A DNA stretch of 64,000 bases from Miscanthus floridulus (lineage: Eukaryota > Streptophyta > Magnoliopsida > Poales > Poaceae). Under the pieces are notes generated by a model, which had not been told where the DNA came from, made no database searches, and worked only from the letters and a program-made list of their open reading frames with translations. Of this stretch, positions 33,265 through 44,365 are shown piece by piece (the stretch's first letter is position 1; every line of letters begins with the position of its first letter). Location: assembly GCF_019320115.1 (NCBI RefSeq), contig NC_089584.1, positions 74,704,291-74,768,290 of the forward strand, in the 5' to 3' direction. Made by a program: the position numbers and the translations under genes.

Positions 33265-34180
33265 CAAGTACGTTAGGTTTCTTATTCTTTTCTTATTTAT
33301 TTTTTCTTTCCTTTTCTTTTCTTTTTTTCTTTCCTTTTCCTTTTCTTTTTTCTTTTTTCTTTTTTCTGTTTATTCTTTCTTTTTCTTTTCTTTTTAGTTT
33401 TCTATGTTTTTCATTCTTATTTTATTTCTTTTTCTTTTCTTTTTCTTTTCTTATTTATCTTTACCTTATATTTCTCTTTTTTATTTCTATTTCTTTTTAT
33501 TATTTTTCCTTGCTTCTATTTAGTCTCTCTTCTTCTTTTTTTATTTTAAGTTTTCTATATTTTTTATTTTCTTATTTATCTTTACCTTATATTTCTCTTT
33601 TTTATTTCTATTTCTTTTTATTATTTTTCCTTGCTTCTATTTAGTCTCTCTTCTTCTTTTTTTATTTTAAGTTTTCTATATTTTCATTCTTATTTTGTTT
33701 TTTTCTCTTGTTTTTTCTCTTTTCCTTATTCTTCACTCATTTCTTATCTTTTTCTTTTCATTTCTTTTTTCTTTCTATTTTTTCTTTTCGTGCTTTATTT
33801 TCTATTTCTATTTTTTTTGTTTTATGTCATTTTTTATTATTCTTTCAATTTTTTATAATTTATGTTTTTCCTTTTTCTCTTTTCATTATTATTTTTTGAT
33901 GTTGTAATTGTGATGTTCTATTTTTATCTTATCTTTTCTTTTTTCTTTTGATTTCTTTTATTTGTTTCTTTTCTAATTGTTTTCTTTTGATTCATGTTTT
34001 TTTATATTTTAATCTTTCTTTAATTTTTTTTCTTTTTTTCTTTTCGTGCATCATTCATTTTTTATTTTCTTTTTTTGTTTTATGTGTTTATTTTTATTAT
34101 TATTTTATATTTTTTATTTATTTATTTTATCTTTTTTAATTTTGTTTTCTTATTATTTTTATGATGTTCTATGTTGTTTT
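33265..34180. repeat. long T-rich polypyrimidine tract with a 121-bp internal duplication
   Basis: About 900 bp of T/C runs of the kind 'ctttccttttctttt', with very few purines on the plus strand. Within it, a block of roughly 115 bases beginning 'cttatttatctttacc' starts at 33450 and again at 33571. The frames across it are artefacts of TTT and TTC codons. Confidence 0.9.
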
Positions 34181-34795
34181 TTAATGTTCATGTGTATACA
34201 TGATGTTCTATGTTTTTTTATGTTCACGTGTTATAGATGTGATGTTCTGTGATGTTTTGTTTATGTTCACGTGGTATGCATGCAATATTCTATGTTATAT
34301 TTTGTGATGTTAGCGTAATGTACATGTGATGTTCTTGTAGTATACATGTGATGTTTTATGATGTTTTTTTATGTTTACACAATATACATGTGATGTTCTA
34401 TGATGTTTTTTGTGATGTTCACGTGGTATATATAATTTCATGTTCTATGATATTTTTTGTGATGTTCATAAAGTATATATGTGATGTTCTATGATATTTT
34501 TGTGTGATGTTCACGTGTTATAAATGTGATGTTCTATGATGCTTTTCTATATGTTCACGTGGTATAGATGAAATGTTCTATGATGTATCTTGTGATGTTC
34601 GCGTAGTATACATATGATGTTCACGTAGTATATAATGATGTTTTATGATTTTTCTGTGATGTTCATGTAGTATATATGTGTTGTTCTATTATGTTTTTTG
34701 TGATGTTCATCTAGTGTACATATGATGTTCGCTTAGTATACATGTGATGTTCTATAGTATATTTTTAGGATATTTAAAAAGTATACAAATGATAT
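34181..34795. repeat. minisatellite of 'tgtgatgttctatgatgttt' units
   Basis: Roughly a dozen degenerate units of 40-55 bp alternate 'gatgttctatgatg', 'tttttgtgatgttcacg' and 'tggtatacatg'. Order and spacing vary, so it is an old array with unequal exchange. It directly adjoins the pyrimidine tract. Confidence 0.85.
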
Positions 34796-35169
34796 TCTTT
34801 TAAAATTTTCTCTATTACATGCTTTTTTCCTTATGCTTTGCTCTAGTTTCATTATTTTTATTTATGTATTTATTTCTTTATTTTTATGTATATTATAATA
34901 CCAATTTCATGAACCTAAATAGAGAACATTCTTCTTATAAAGACGGAACATTGTTCTTTGAACCTAGAACATCGTCTCTGCTCAATAATAAAAAATGTTC
35001 TATCTTCATAAGTCAAATATTCGTTAATTTTTTTTATTTAAATATATCCATATGGGATCTTGTTTTAAAAGATTTATTGCAGGAAATCCGATGGTGTAAT
35101 CAGAATTTAATTTGAAGGTATGGTTTAAGCATTATGACTTTTTTTAATTTGTTAAAAGCTAATTGCATG
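34796..35169. other. AT-rich spacer, no gene seen
   Basis: Contains 'gaacattcttcttataaag' and 'ggaacattgttctttgaa', which are locally palindromic around 'gaacattgttc', but no coding frame or transposon end that I can identify. Confidence 0.4.
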
Positions 35170-36638
35170 TGTAAGGAAAATGGACCCTAGGCCCATTTAC
35201 TTTAGATTTTGGTGTTTGATGACCAACACAACCAAATTGGACTAATAAATTTGCAAGTGATTGTTTTATAGTTTAGTAGGGTGTACGATATGACTTGGAC
35301 GAAGACGATGTCATGATCCGATGATCAACATCATAAGAAAGATCTTAGAAGCACAAGAGAAGACCTAAGATATCAAGCAAAGTCCAAGCACGAAGATAGA
35401 AACCAAACTGGACACAAGATCATGAAGGAACGAGCTCACAGAGGTTACCGGACGCTGGACCGGACGCTCCGATCAGTGACTCGGCTACAACAGACGTCAG
35501 CAGCAGTGACCGGACACTGAACAGTAAAGTGACCAGACGTACAGATAGCACTGTTCATCGTCTCGGCAACACGTTCAGTATTAACCGAACGCTGAAGGCA
35601 AATCGATCGGACATAGGACTGCAGCGTCCGATCGAGTACAGAAAGGTTTCAGAGCAGCAAAATTGTGACCAGACATGTCCGGTGGCATGTGACCGGATAC
35701 TGGCAGCGTTCGATCAGTTGATCGTGGCTCTAATGGTTGGGACGATCGGACGCGTCCGATCGAGACGACCTACGCGTTAGGAGGATCAGTAGCAGAAAGC
35801 GGAATTTCATCTCCAACGTCTATTTTCTCAGTGGGGCTTATAAATAGACCCCCAACCAGCCATTTGAAGTGAGTGGAGCTGAGGAAACATACCAAGGGTG
35901 CTAGTACACCATTTTAGTGATCTCCACTTACATAGTGCTTAGTGTTTTATTAGGTGATTATCGTAGGTGCTTTGCGAAGTGCTTAGGTTGGTTAGACCAC
36001 CACTTATGCGCTTGCTCTAGGTTTAGGCCTAGTGTTTAGTGAGATTTGCATACCTCATACCACTCGGTGCTTGCACGCACCATTGTTGTACATCAAAGGG
36101 GCTTGTAGTCCTACGAGATCACACCAACCGCGTTTGTGGTGTGGCCACCACCGTGTACCGGAGGAAACAAGGCTCGTGGCATTTTAACCAGAAGCTTGAT
36201 AGTGAAGATGGTGGGGAGCATCCAGGAGAGGCTTGCTAGAAGGCATATCAAAGACTCACTTGCATGTGGGGAAGGCCCGAGGCTATCCATGGAGTTATCC
36301 GACCGGGAGCTTGGCCCTTGTGAGGGATTCCTTATGAGGGGCTCCAATAAGGAGTAAGGGGAAGCTTGTGCGCTTCTCGATACCTTGGTAAAAATACCGG
36401 AGTCACCGACGGGAGTTTGCATATCTCTACCTTGCTCTTTAGCTTCCGCATTTACATTGTTTGTATTACTTCTTTTGCGGTAGAGATAGCAATACACTAG
36501 CAAAACCATAGTTGCACAGTTAGATAGTTTATCTTTTGTATATGTTTTGCTAAGGATAGAAAAAGAGGCCATAGTTTTAGAGTTAGAATTTTAAGTTGCC
36601 TAATTCACCCCCTTCTTAGGCATCATGGTCCCCCTACA
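35170..36638 (+). repeat. 5' LTR of element A
   Basis: Carries a cluster of 'gaccggac' / 'gtccgatc' motifs at about 35445-35765 and a TATA region 'gcttataaatagac' near 35838. Ends just before the 'tggtatcaaa' primer-binding site. Confidence 0.92.
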
Positions 36639-36640
36639 AG

Positions 36641-36650
36641 TGGTATCAAA
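36641..36650 (+). promoter_or_regulatory. primer-binding site of element A (initiator tRNA-Met type)
   Basis: 'tggtatcaaa' two bases after the LTR end differs by one base from the usual TGGTATCAGA complementary to initiator tRNA-Met. Confidence 0.8.
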
Positions 36651-36689
36651 GACGGTTGGCTCAATTTGGACCTTTGGCTTAACCGCCAT

Positions 36690-36781
36690 TGAGCCAACGC
36701 TATTTAGAGTAGTTGGGATAGATACCTCTAGGCCTCCATACTTTGACGGCGCTAACTCAAGTGAACATGAAGAAGAAGATG

Positions 36782-36831
<50 letters not shown>

Positions 36832-38200
36832 CAATCTTCCTCCTCCACCTCCGACCTTGATGAAGAATCAATCAAACTTATCAACAAGGTGGAGAAGATG
36901 ATCCAAAGGCTCAATGTTAAGGGTGTGCCCATCCAAATTCAAGATATCATCTTCACCAATCAAAGAAATGAGCAAAGAAAGAGATGATGCTATGGATACG
37001 ATGAGTTGGGGCACTTTGTGGAAGTTTGTCCAAACAAGCCCACACCTAAGACAAAGAAGAAAGCATGAAAGAACCAAGCCCTCACATCAATAAGGTCATG
37101 GGATGATTCTTCACGTGAAGAAGAACACCATCACAAGAGGCGAGGCTGTAAGCACTCATCATCAAGCTCTTCTTGTGTGTGCCTTATGGTATGAGGCAAC
37201 GAAAGCTCATCCTCTAGTGAGAGTGATAGTGATAATGAAATGCCTTCTTATGATGAAATTATGCAACAAAATATTAATTATGCTAAAGTTTACACTAGTC
37301 AACAAAAGAAGCTCGAAAAATTAAAAAAAGCTAGATAGTTCACAAGAAGGATATAAAACTTTGCTTGAACAATATGAGACATTTGCTAATCTCAATATTG
37401 AATTATCTACTAAAATTGAGCAACTTGAGGCTAGTGCAATAACAAATGCATGCACAATCAATGATGAGCAACTTGTAAAAGAAAAATGAAAAATTAAAAG
37501 AAAAGTTAGCTAGCTCACAAGATGCTTATAAAAGTTTACTTGCTAAAATGGAAACCATGTGCAAACATTGTGATGAGCTAACTAATAAAGTTGCTAATCT
37601 TGAAGTCGTTGGTACAACCCCCACCAAGACATCTAAAAAGAAAAAGTTTTATCTTTAACATGTCTAAAAAGGACACCTCTACTTCTTGTAATAATTTATG
37701 TTTAGACTCACCCTTGTGCAACCAAGTTTATGTTGAGAAAGTTGTTGTAGATACATGCACATAAGAGGTTGCAAAGGAGAATGAGCAACTCAAGCAAGAA
37801 GTAGCTTGCCTCACCAAGGACTTGACTCAAATGAAAGGCAAGGCAAAGCAAGCTCAACTTCATCAAGATAACACCGTCAAGGGAGTGAAGAAGCTTGATA
37901 AAGGACAAACTATGGTTTGCTACGTGTGCCACAAGAAAGGTCACAAGTCCTATGAGTGCAAGGTGAAGAATAGGGGAGGAGCAAAGAAGAAAGAAAAAGC
38001 AAACAAGCAAGCTCTCCCACACCAACACCAACAAGATAGACAAAAAGGCCTCCACACCTTATCTCTTGAAGAAGAAGAAAAATGATAAGGTGGTGGCCAT
38101 CAAGGTAAACAGGCAAGCCAACAATGGGGTCAAACGCTTTTGGGTGCCAAAAGAGATCATTTCCAACATGAAGAGCACCAAAAATGTTTGAATCCCAAAA
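36690..38200 (+). pseudogene. rearranged gag of element A with poly-Asp repeat and two zinc knuckles
   Basis: The frame reads 'SRPPYFDGANS' (start of Copia gag) and then jumps directly to an acidic run encoded by a GAT repeat (36785-36831), so the capsid core is missing. A first CCHC knuckle appears as 'CYGYDELGHFVEVC' around 36990-37030, where the first frame has just ended in a TGA. Further frames with stops lead to a second knuckle 'CYVCHKKGHKSYEC' near 37915-37960. The frame ends in Lys-rich sequence. Several frameshifts and stops preclude a full protein. Confidence 0.75.
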
Positions 38201-39571
38201 GGGAAGTGAGAAGTCCAATGGACTTTGAGAATTTGGAGACTTGGCAAAGTATGGGTGCATTTCATGGGGTGCATCATGATGGATAAGATCATTGCCAAGT
38301 GGGTTAGTGAATACTATGGACCCAAATTCCCCTTCCCATGTTAGGTAATTAGATTCAATTTTCTTCAAGTGGTACTAGATTTAATTTCCTACAAGTGGTA
38401 TATTTAAGCATCTAGTTACTTTTCTTGCCTAGGTTTGCATTTGCATGCCTATATCTTTTTTTATGCATACACTAGGTATATCTTATGGTAGGCTTGCTCG
38501 GTTTCATTTTTAACCCTTAGAGCAAACCTACATAGTTTAAAATTGTTTAGGAGCACGACACATAGCTTGTCTTTCGATTATTCATCTAATATGTGCCAAA
38601 GTCCAACTTGTAGATAATTTCTCCCAAATAACGCCTTCGAAAATGACTCTCACATTCATGTGATGTCATCCTTCAAGTGGTATTTTTTATTCTAAAATCA
38701 ATGTGCATGTTTTCTACAAGTATTTCATACTTGTGTGCACAAATTTAGGGAGAGGTTACTCTACAAGTTGGATGCTTTGAGGCTAATATCTTTTCAAGTT
38801 TATCATGTGTGTAGTAGTCTCATTGCTAGGAAAATGGAGTCCCCAGAGTTAAGCATCATACTTCAAATATCCACCACCTATTGCAAGTGGTAGAAATCAA
38901 ATTGGTTTCCACATGTGATATTTCTAAACCGATATCATCATGTTGATTTCATTTTAATATTTATATGCTTTCTCCATGCATTATATAGATTAAATTTCCT
39001 TGAGCAATAATTTGCCAATTATGCATATGCTTTGCCTTCTACCATATGTATGCATATATTTAGGGGGAGCTTAGTCTATATAATATGAGAGTCAAATTTT
39101 GTGACCTATTCTATTCTACATACAAAGGATCACAAAGTTTGACCCTCCCTTGTGCTACTAATGTCTTCCTTTTCGGTGTTTGATTCCAAAGGGGGAGAAT
39201 TTAGAGGACCAAAAGCAAACATTAATTTGTAGGACCAAAAGCTAGATCATAATAATTTACAAGTGGTAATGATCTACAAGTGGTAATGGTCCAAGAAAGG
39301 GAGGATAGTGTATTATGGATTAGACTATGAAATGAGGAGAATTTGTAGGATCAAAAGCAAGGCTTAAATCCATAATACCACATGGGGACATCAGCAAGGG
39401 CAAGATAAGTTTTCAAGTGGTATCTTCTAGTCTTACAAGTTGTATCTTTTAGCATCATATAACCTTGCCCCTTGCATTGCATCCTAGCAAGTAGATATCT
39501 TTTAAAATTCCAAATTTTTATTATTTGCTTGCTTTGGTCGTGTTGTCATCAATCACCAAAAATGGGAAGAT

Positions 39572-41033
39572 TGTAAGGAAAATGGACCCTAGGCCCAATT
39601 ACTTTGGATTTTGGTGTTTGATGACCAACACAACCAAATTGGACTAATGCATTTGTAAGTGATTGTTTTGTAGTTCAATAGGGTGCAAGACATAACTTGG
39701 ACGAAGGTGATGTGATGATCCGATGATCAACACCATAAGCAAGATCTTAGAAGCATAAGAGAAGACCTAAGATATCAAGCAAAGTCCAAGCATGAAGATA
39801 GGAACCAAGCCGGACGCAAGATCATGAAGGAACGAGCTCATAGAGGTGACCGGACGCTGGAAGGTGATCGATCGGACGCTCCGATCAGTGACTCGACTAC
39901 AACGACTGAACACTAAATAGTAAAGTGACCGAACGCACCGATGGCACTGTTCATCATCCCAACAACACATTTAGTATTGACCAGATGCTAGCGGTAAATT
40001 GACTGGACGCAGGACTGCAGTGTCCGATCGAGTATAGAAAGGTTCTAGAGCGGCAAAATTATGATCGGATGCGTCCGGTGGCATATGACCAGGCGCTGGC
40101 AGTGTCCGATCAGTTGATCATGGATCTAATGGTTGAGATGACCGGACGCGTCTGATCGGAACGACCTGAGCGTCCGGCCAGTAGCAGAAAAGCAGGATTT
40201 CATCCCCAACGGCTACTTTCTTAGTGGAGCTTATAAATAGACCACCAACTGACAATTTGAAGTGAGTGGAGCTAAAGAAACATACCAAGGGTGCTAGTAC
40301 ACCATTTTAGTGATCTCTACTTACATAGTGCTTAGTGTTACATTAGGTCATTAGCGTAGATGCTTTACAAAGTGCTTAGGTTGATTAGACCATAGCTTAT
40401 GCGCTTGCTCTAGGTTTAGGCCTAGTGTTTAGTGAGGTTTGCATACCTCATACCACTCGGTGCTTGCGCGCTCCATTGTTGTACATCGAAGGGGCTTGTA
40501 GTCTTACGAGATCACACCAACCGCGTTTTTGGTGTGGCCGCCACTGTGTACCTGAGGGAACAAGGCCTACGGTGTTTTGGCTGGAAGCTTGATAGTGAAG
40601 ACGATGTGGAGCATCTGGGAGAGGCTTGCTGGAAGGCACGTCGGGAGACCCACTTGTGCGTGGGGAAGGCCCGAGGCTTTTCACGGAGTTATCCGACCAG
40701 GAGCTTGGCCCTTGTGAGGGATTCTTTGTGAGGGGCTCCAACAAGGACTAGGAGAAAGCTTGCGCGCTTCTCGATACCTCAATAAAAATATCAGAGTCAT
40801 CGACGGGAGTTTGCATATCTCTACCTTGCTCTTTAGCTTCCGCATTTACATTGTTTGTATTACTTCTTTTGCGGTAGAGATTGCAACACATTAGCAAAAC
40901 TGTAGTTGCACAGTTAGATAGTTTATCTTTTGCATAGGTTTTGCCAAGGGTAGAAAAAGAGGCCATAGTTTTAGAGTTAGAATTTTAAGTTGCCTAATTC
41001 ACCTCCCCCTCTTAGGCGTCATGGTCCCCCACA
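39572..41033 (+). repeat. 3' LTR of element A
   Basis: Aligns with 35170-36638 through its whole length with scattered substitutions. Same 'ccggac' motif cluster (39848-40180) and TATA region 'gcttataaatagacc' near 40230. Confidence 0.92.
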
Positions 41034-41142
41034 ACATGGTATGTGGGTGAGTAGGCCTTACACGATGGGACAACCTGCACAAGGCATCCCACGCTCCTTG
41101 TAGCCTAGTGAAAGCATCCTTGAGGCATCCCATGCTCCTTGT
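41034..41142. other. junction segment between elements A and B
   Basis: 109 bp that match neither LTR. Contains a duplicated 'ggcatccca(c/t)gctccttgt' at 41084 and 41121. It marks where the first ~880 bp of element B's 5' LTR are lost. Confidence 0.6.
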
Positions 41143-42166
41143 GGTCCTGCGTCCGATCAAACTAACCGGAGCGTCCGGTCACCCCATGTTATGCCCATTG
41201 ATGGGGTACAATGGCTCTATTTTGTGGGGGCTTCTATTTAAGCCCCATGGCCAGCTCAAGCTCACCCTCTTGGCCATTTGCATTGACATAGCAACCTTGT
41301 GAGCTTAGCCAAAGCCCTCCCACTCATCTCCATCATTGTTTCATCATCATTGTGAGATTGGGAGAGAATCCAAGCGCATTGCTTGAGTGATTGCATCTAG
41401 TGGCACTTAACATTCGTATTTCGCTGCAGGATTCACTTGTTCCTCTTGGTGGTTGCCGCCACCTAGACAGCTTAGAGCAGTGAGGATCATTGAGTGGAGG
41501 TTGGTGATTGTCTTTGGTTCTGATCGTGGTGATTGTGAGGGGTCTTATGCCTTCCCCAATGGAGAGCCAAAAGGTAACTCTAGTGGATTGCTTGTGTCAC
41601 TGAGTTACCTCACTTGTAGGTAGGTTCTTGCAGTGTCCAATTGTGTGGATAAGGTTCATGCAACACCTCTTAGCCGCCGAACCACCAAGTGTTGGTCGAC
41701 ACAACAGGGACTAGCGTGCCGGCAAGCACGTGAACCTTGGGAGAAAAATTGGTTGTCTCTTGCCCTTTGGTATTCTCCTGGTGATTAATTTAGTATTCAT
41801 CTTGTGATTGGTTCACTCCTCTACACGACAGTATAATCACCCTACTCACTCATTTATATTCTTGCAAATGAGTTGTGGTAAGCTCTTTAGTGTAATTAAA
41901 CTTGAGAGCTTGCTTTATTATTTTAAGTTCATCTAGTGGAGCTCTTTAGAGTAGCAAGATTGAGAGCTCTTAGTGAGTAGTAACATTGCAAGTTGTGTGC
42001 CTAGTAATCATTGCAACTAGAATTGTTGGATAGGTGTCTTGCAACCCTTGTAGAGCTAGAGCAAGTTTGCATTTAGCTATTTATCATACTAATCAAATTG
42101 CTCTAGTTGATTTGTAGATTTTTAAATAGGCTATTCACCCCTCTCTAGACATATTAGGACCTTTCA
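41143..42166 (+). repeat. 5' LTR of element B, truncated at its 5' end
   Basis: Corresponds to 49556-50578 of the 3' LTR, so only the last ~1.02 kb of 1.90 kb remains. Includes TATA-like 'cttctatttaagcccc' near 41250 and ends GGACCTTTCA before the primer-binding site. Confidence 0.92.
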
Positions 42167-42168
42167 AG

Positions 42169-42180
42169 TGGTATCAGAGC
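42169..42180 (+). promoter_or_regulatory. primer-binding site of element B (initiator tRNA-Met type)
   Basis: TGGTATCAGAGC, two bases after the LTR, is the standard plant retrotransposon complement to the initiator tRNA-Met 3' end. Confidence 0.93.
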
Positions 42181-42225
42181 ATGGTCACCATTTGATTGAA
42201 GGCTTAACAACCTCGGTGTCAAATT

Positions 42226-44322
42226 ATGGCTCAAGTTGTGTTCAACCATGTGGGGGGCAAACCACCATTCTTTGATGGCACATGCTATAATTATTGGAAG
42301 AGAAAGATGAGGATGTATCTTGGTTCAATCAATGATCAAGTATGGGAGGTGATCGACAATGACTATACTATCATTGATCTTGATGACCCCACCAACCAAG
42401 ATAAGACCAACAAGCAATGTAATACAATGGCTCTCAACACCATATACAATGCCATCGATTCCAAGGTGTTTGAGCAAATCAAGGATTGTGAAAGAGCAAA
42501 TGAGGTGTGGAGGAGATTGGAGGAAACATATGAGGGCACACCGGCAGTGAAGAGTGCTAAGTTGTACATTCTCAAGGATAAGTTGACAAGCTTCAAGATG
42601 AAGGAAGATGAGAGCATTCTGGAAATGTTCCATCGGTTGCAAGTGATTGTAAATGACTTGAAGGCCTTGGGAGAGAAGATCAAGGATGATGATGTCTCTC
42701 ATCGGTTCTTGATGTGCTTACCTCCAAGATTTGAGATGTTGAGATTGCTTATCATAAGAGGAGGATTGAAGGAGATTACCCCTAACCAAGTACTAGGTGA
42801 TGTCATGACCCAAGAGACATACCGTGTGGAAAGGGAGGGGGATGACAAGGATGACAAGAAGGAATAAGAAGAAAAGAAGAAGAAGAGTATATCATTCAAG
42901 GCTAGCTCATCATCATCCAAGAATAAGGGCAAGTCCAAGAAAGAATCAAGTAATAATGATGATCTTAGTGATATTGATGATGAAGCTATGGCCCTCTTTG
43001 TACGCAAGATGGGAAAATTCATAAAGAAGAAGGGCTATGGTGCAAGAAAGAGAAGAGATCACACCAAAAGCAAAGAATATGTGAGAATATGCTACAATTG
43101 CAAGAGTCCCGATCATGTTGTAGCAAATTGTCCCTACAATAGTGACAATAATGAGGATGAGAAGAAGAAACACAAGAAGGATAAGAAAGAAAAGAAGGAG
43201 AAAAAGGAGAAGAGAATAACCTTCCAAAAGAAGATGGGAGGAGGCTATGTGGTCATTTGGGATAGTGATGGCTCTTCGGATAGTGATGACTCTAGTGATG
43301 ATGGCAAGAAATCTATCAAGAAAGCACTAGCAAGCATCGCCATCAACAACAAGCCCTCCATCTTTAACACTCCTTCGACATGCCTTATGGCAAAACCTAC
43401 CAAAGTAAAATATGATGTGAGTGATGATGATGAATGTGAAAGTGATGCTTATAGGAGTGATGATGATGATGAGGAGTACTCCAAGGAGGAGCTCATGGAC
43501 ATGTGTGAGCAAGTGCATACTTGCTTTGAGATGAAGAGAAAGGAATGCAAGGAATTGAACAAGAAAGTCAAATTTTTTGAGCAATCCCTTGATGAGCTCA
43601 ATGCCACTCATGAGAGGCTAATGGAAACCTATGAGAAGCTTAGCAAAGCTCACTCTAAGCTTGAGAAAGCTCACTCCTCTCTCATCGAGCAAGTTAAAGA
43701 GGAAGCCAAGAAGGAGCAAGTGATTATATCATGTGATGTGGTACTAACATGTGATCTTATTGATGAATCTTTTTATAAGGCCATTATAGTTGCTCCCACT
43801 AACACTTCTTATAGCACTACTACTTCTACTTCACCTTTGAGTGATGGTCTCACTTGTGATGCCTCATTAATGGTGGAAAATGAGACCCTCGAGAAGGAGG
43901 TGAATGAGCTCACTCATGCCTTAGGCAATGCCTATGGTGGAGATGCCCGCTTGCTAAAGTACTTGGGTAGCCAAAGGTTTTCTCTCAACAAAGAGGGATT
44001 AGGCTATACCCCTAAAAAAGGCAAGGCGGCCTTTGTCACTCCCAAAGTTAACTTTGTGAAGGGCAATAGCTGGTTTTGCAATAGATGCAAGCAAGTTTGG
44101 CATATAGAGCAATATTGCAAGATTAACAAGAATAAGCTACCTATTGTATCCTCAATTAAATCTGATTCTTGTTACATGCTTGTTAAGGGTGCCAATGGTG
44201 TGAAGGCTAAGTTCATTGGTACACCAATTGTGGGCCCAAAGAAGAAGGCCATTTGGGTACCAAAGACCTTGGTAACTAACCTTCAAGGACCCAAGCAAGT
44301 TTGGGTACCTAAAAAGAATTGA
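42226..44322 (+). pseudogene. Copia gag of element B, one premature stop
   Basis: One frame throughout, interrupted by TAA at 42865-42867. The N-terminal capsid part has 'PPFFDGTCYNYWKRKMRMYL' and 'VWRRLEETYEG' typical of the UBN2-like gag domain. Two CCHC knuckles are visible: 'CYNCKSPDHVVANC' (43090-43131) and 'CNRCKQVWHIEQYC' (44076-44120). Between them lies a Lys/Asp-rich and coiled-coil stretch ('HERLMETYEKLSKAHSKLEK'). The protein would package the element's RNA. The frame ends at TGA 44320-44322, where the reading frame shifts to that of pol. Confidence 0.88.
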
Positions 44323-44365
44323 TCTTCTTTTGTAGGTCAATTATAAAGCCAGATGAAGGCATTAG

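Larger units (their letters stand above)
35170..41033 (+). mobile_element. pol-less Copia-like LTR retrotransposon (element A)
   Basis: Two LTRs of about 1.46 kb (TGTAAGGAAAATGG ... CCCCTACA/CCCCACA) enclose 2.9 kb. The primer-binding site 'tggtatcaaa' follows the 5' LTR and a purine tract 'aatgggaaga' precedes the 3' LTR. Flanking pentamers are GCATG and ACATG (one mismatch). The interior keeps only gag remnants and a long non-coding tail. Confidence 0.9.

Noticed and set aside
33101..34252. Several Phe/Leu/Ser-rich frames resembling membrane proteins
   Set aside because: They are translations of a T/C tract; they lack stops because TTT and TTC dominate.
34181..34795. Possible CRISPR-like array of repeats and spacers
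   Set aside because: Units are degenerate, vary in length, lack constant repeats with unique spacers, and the genome is a plant.
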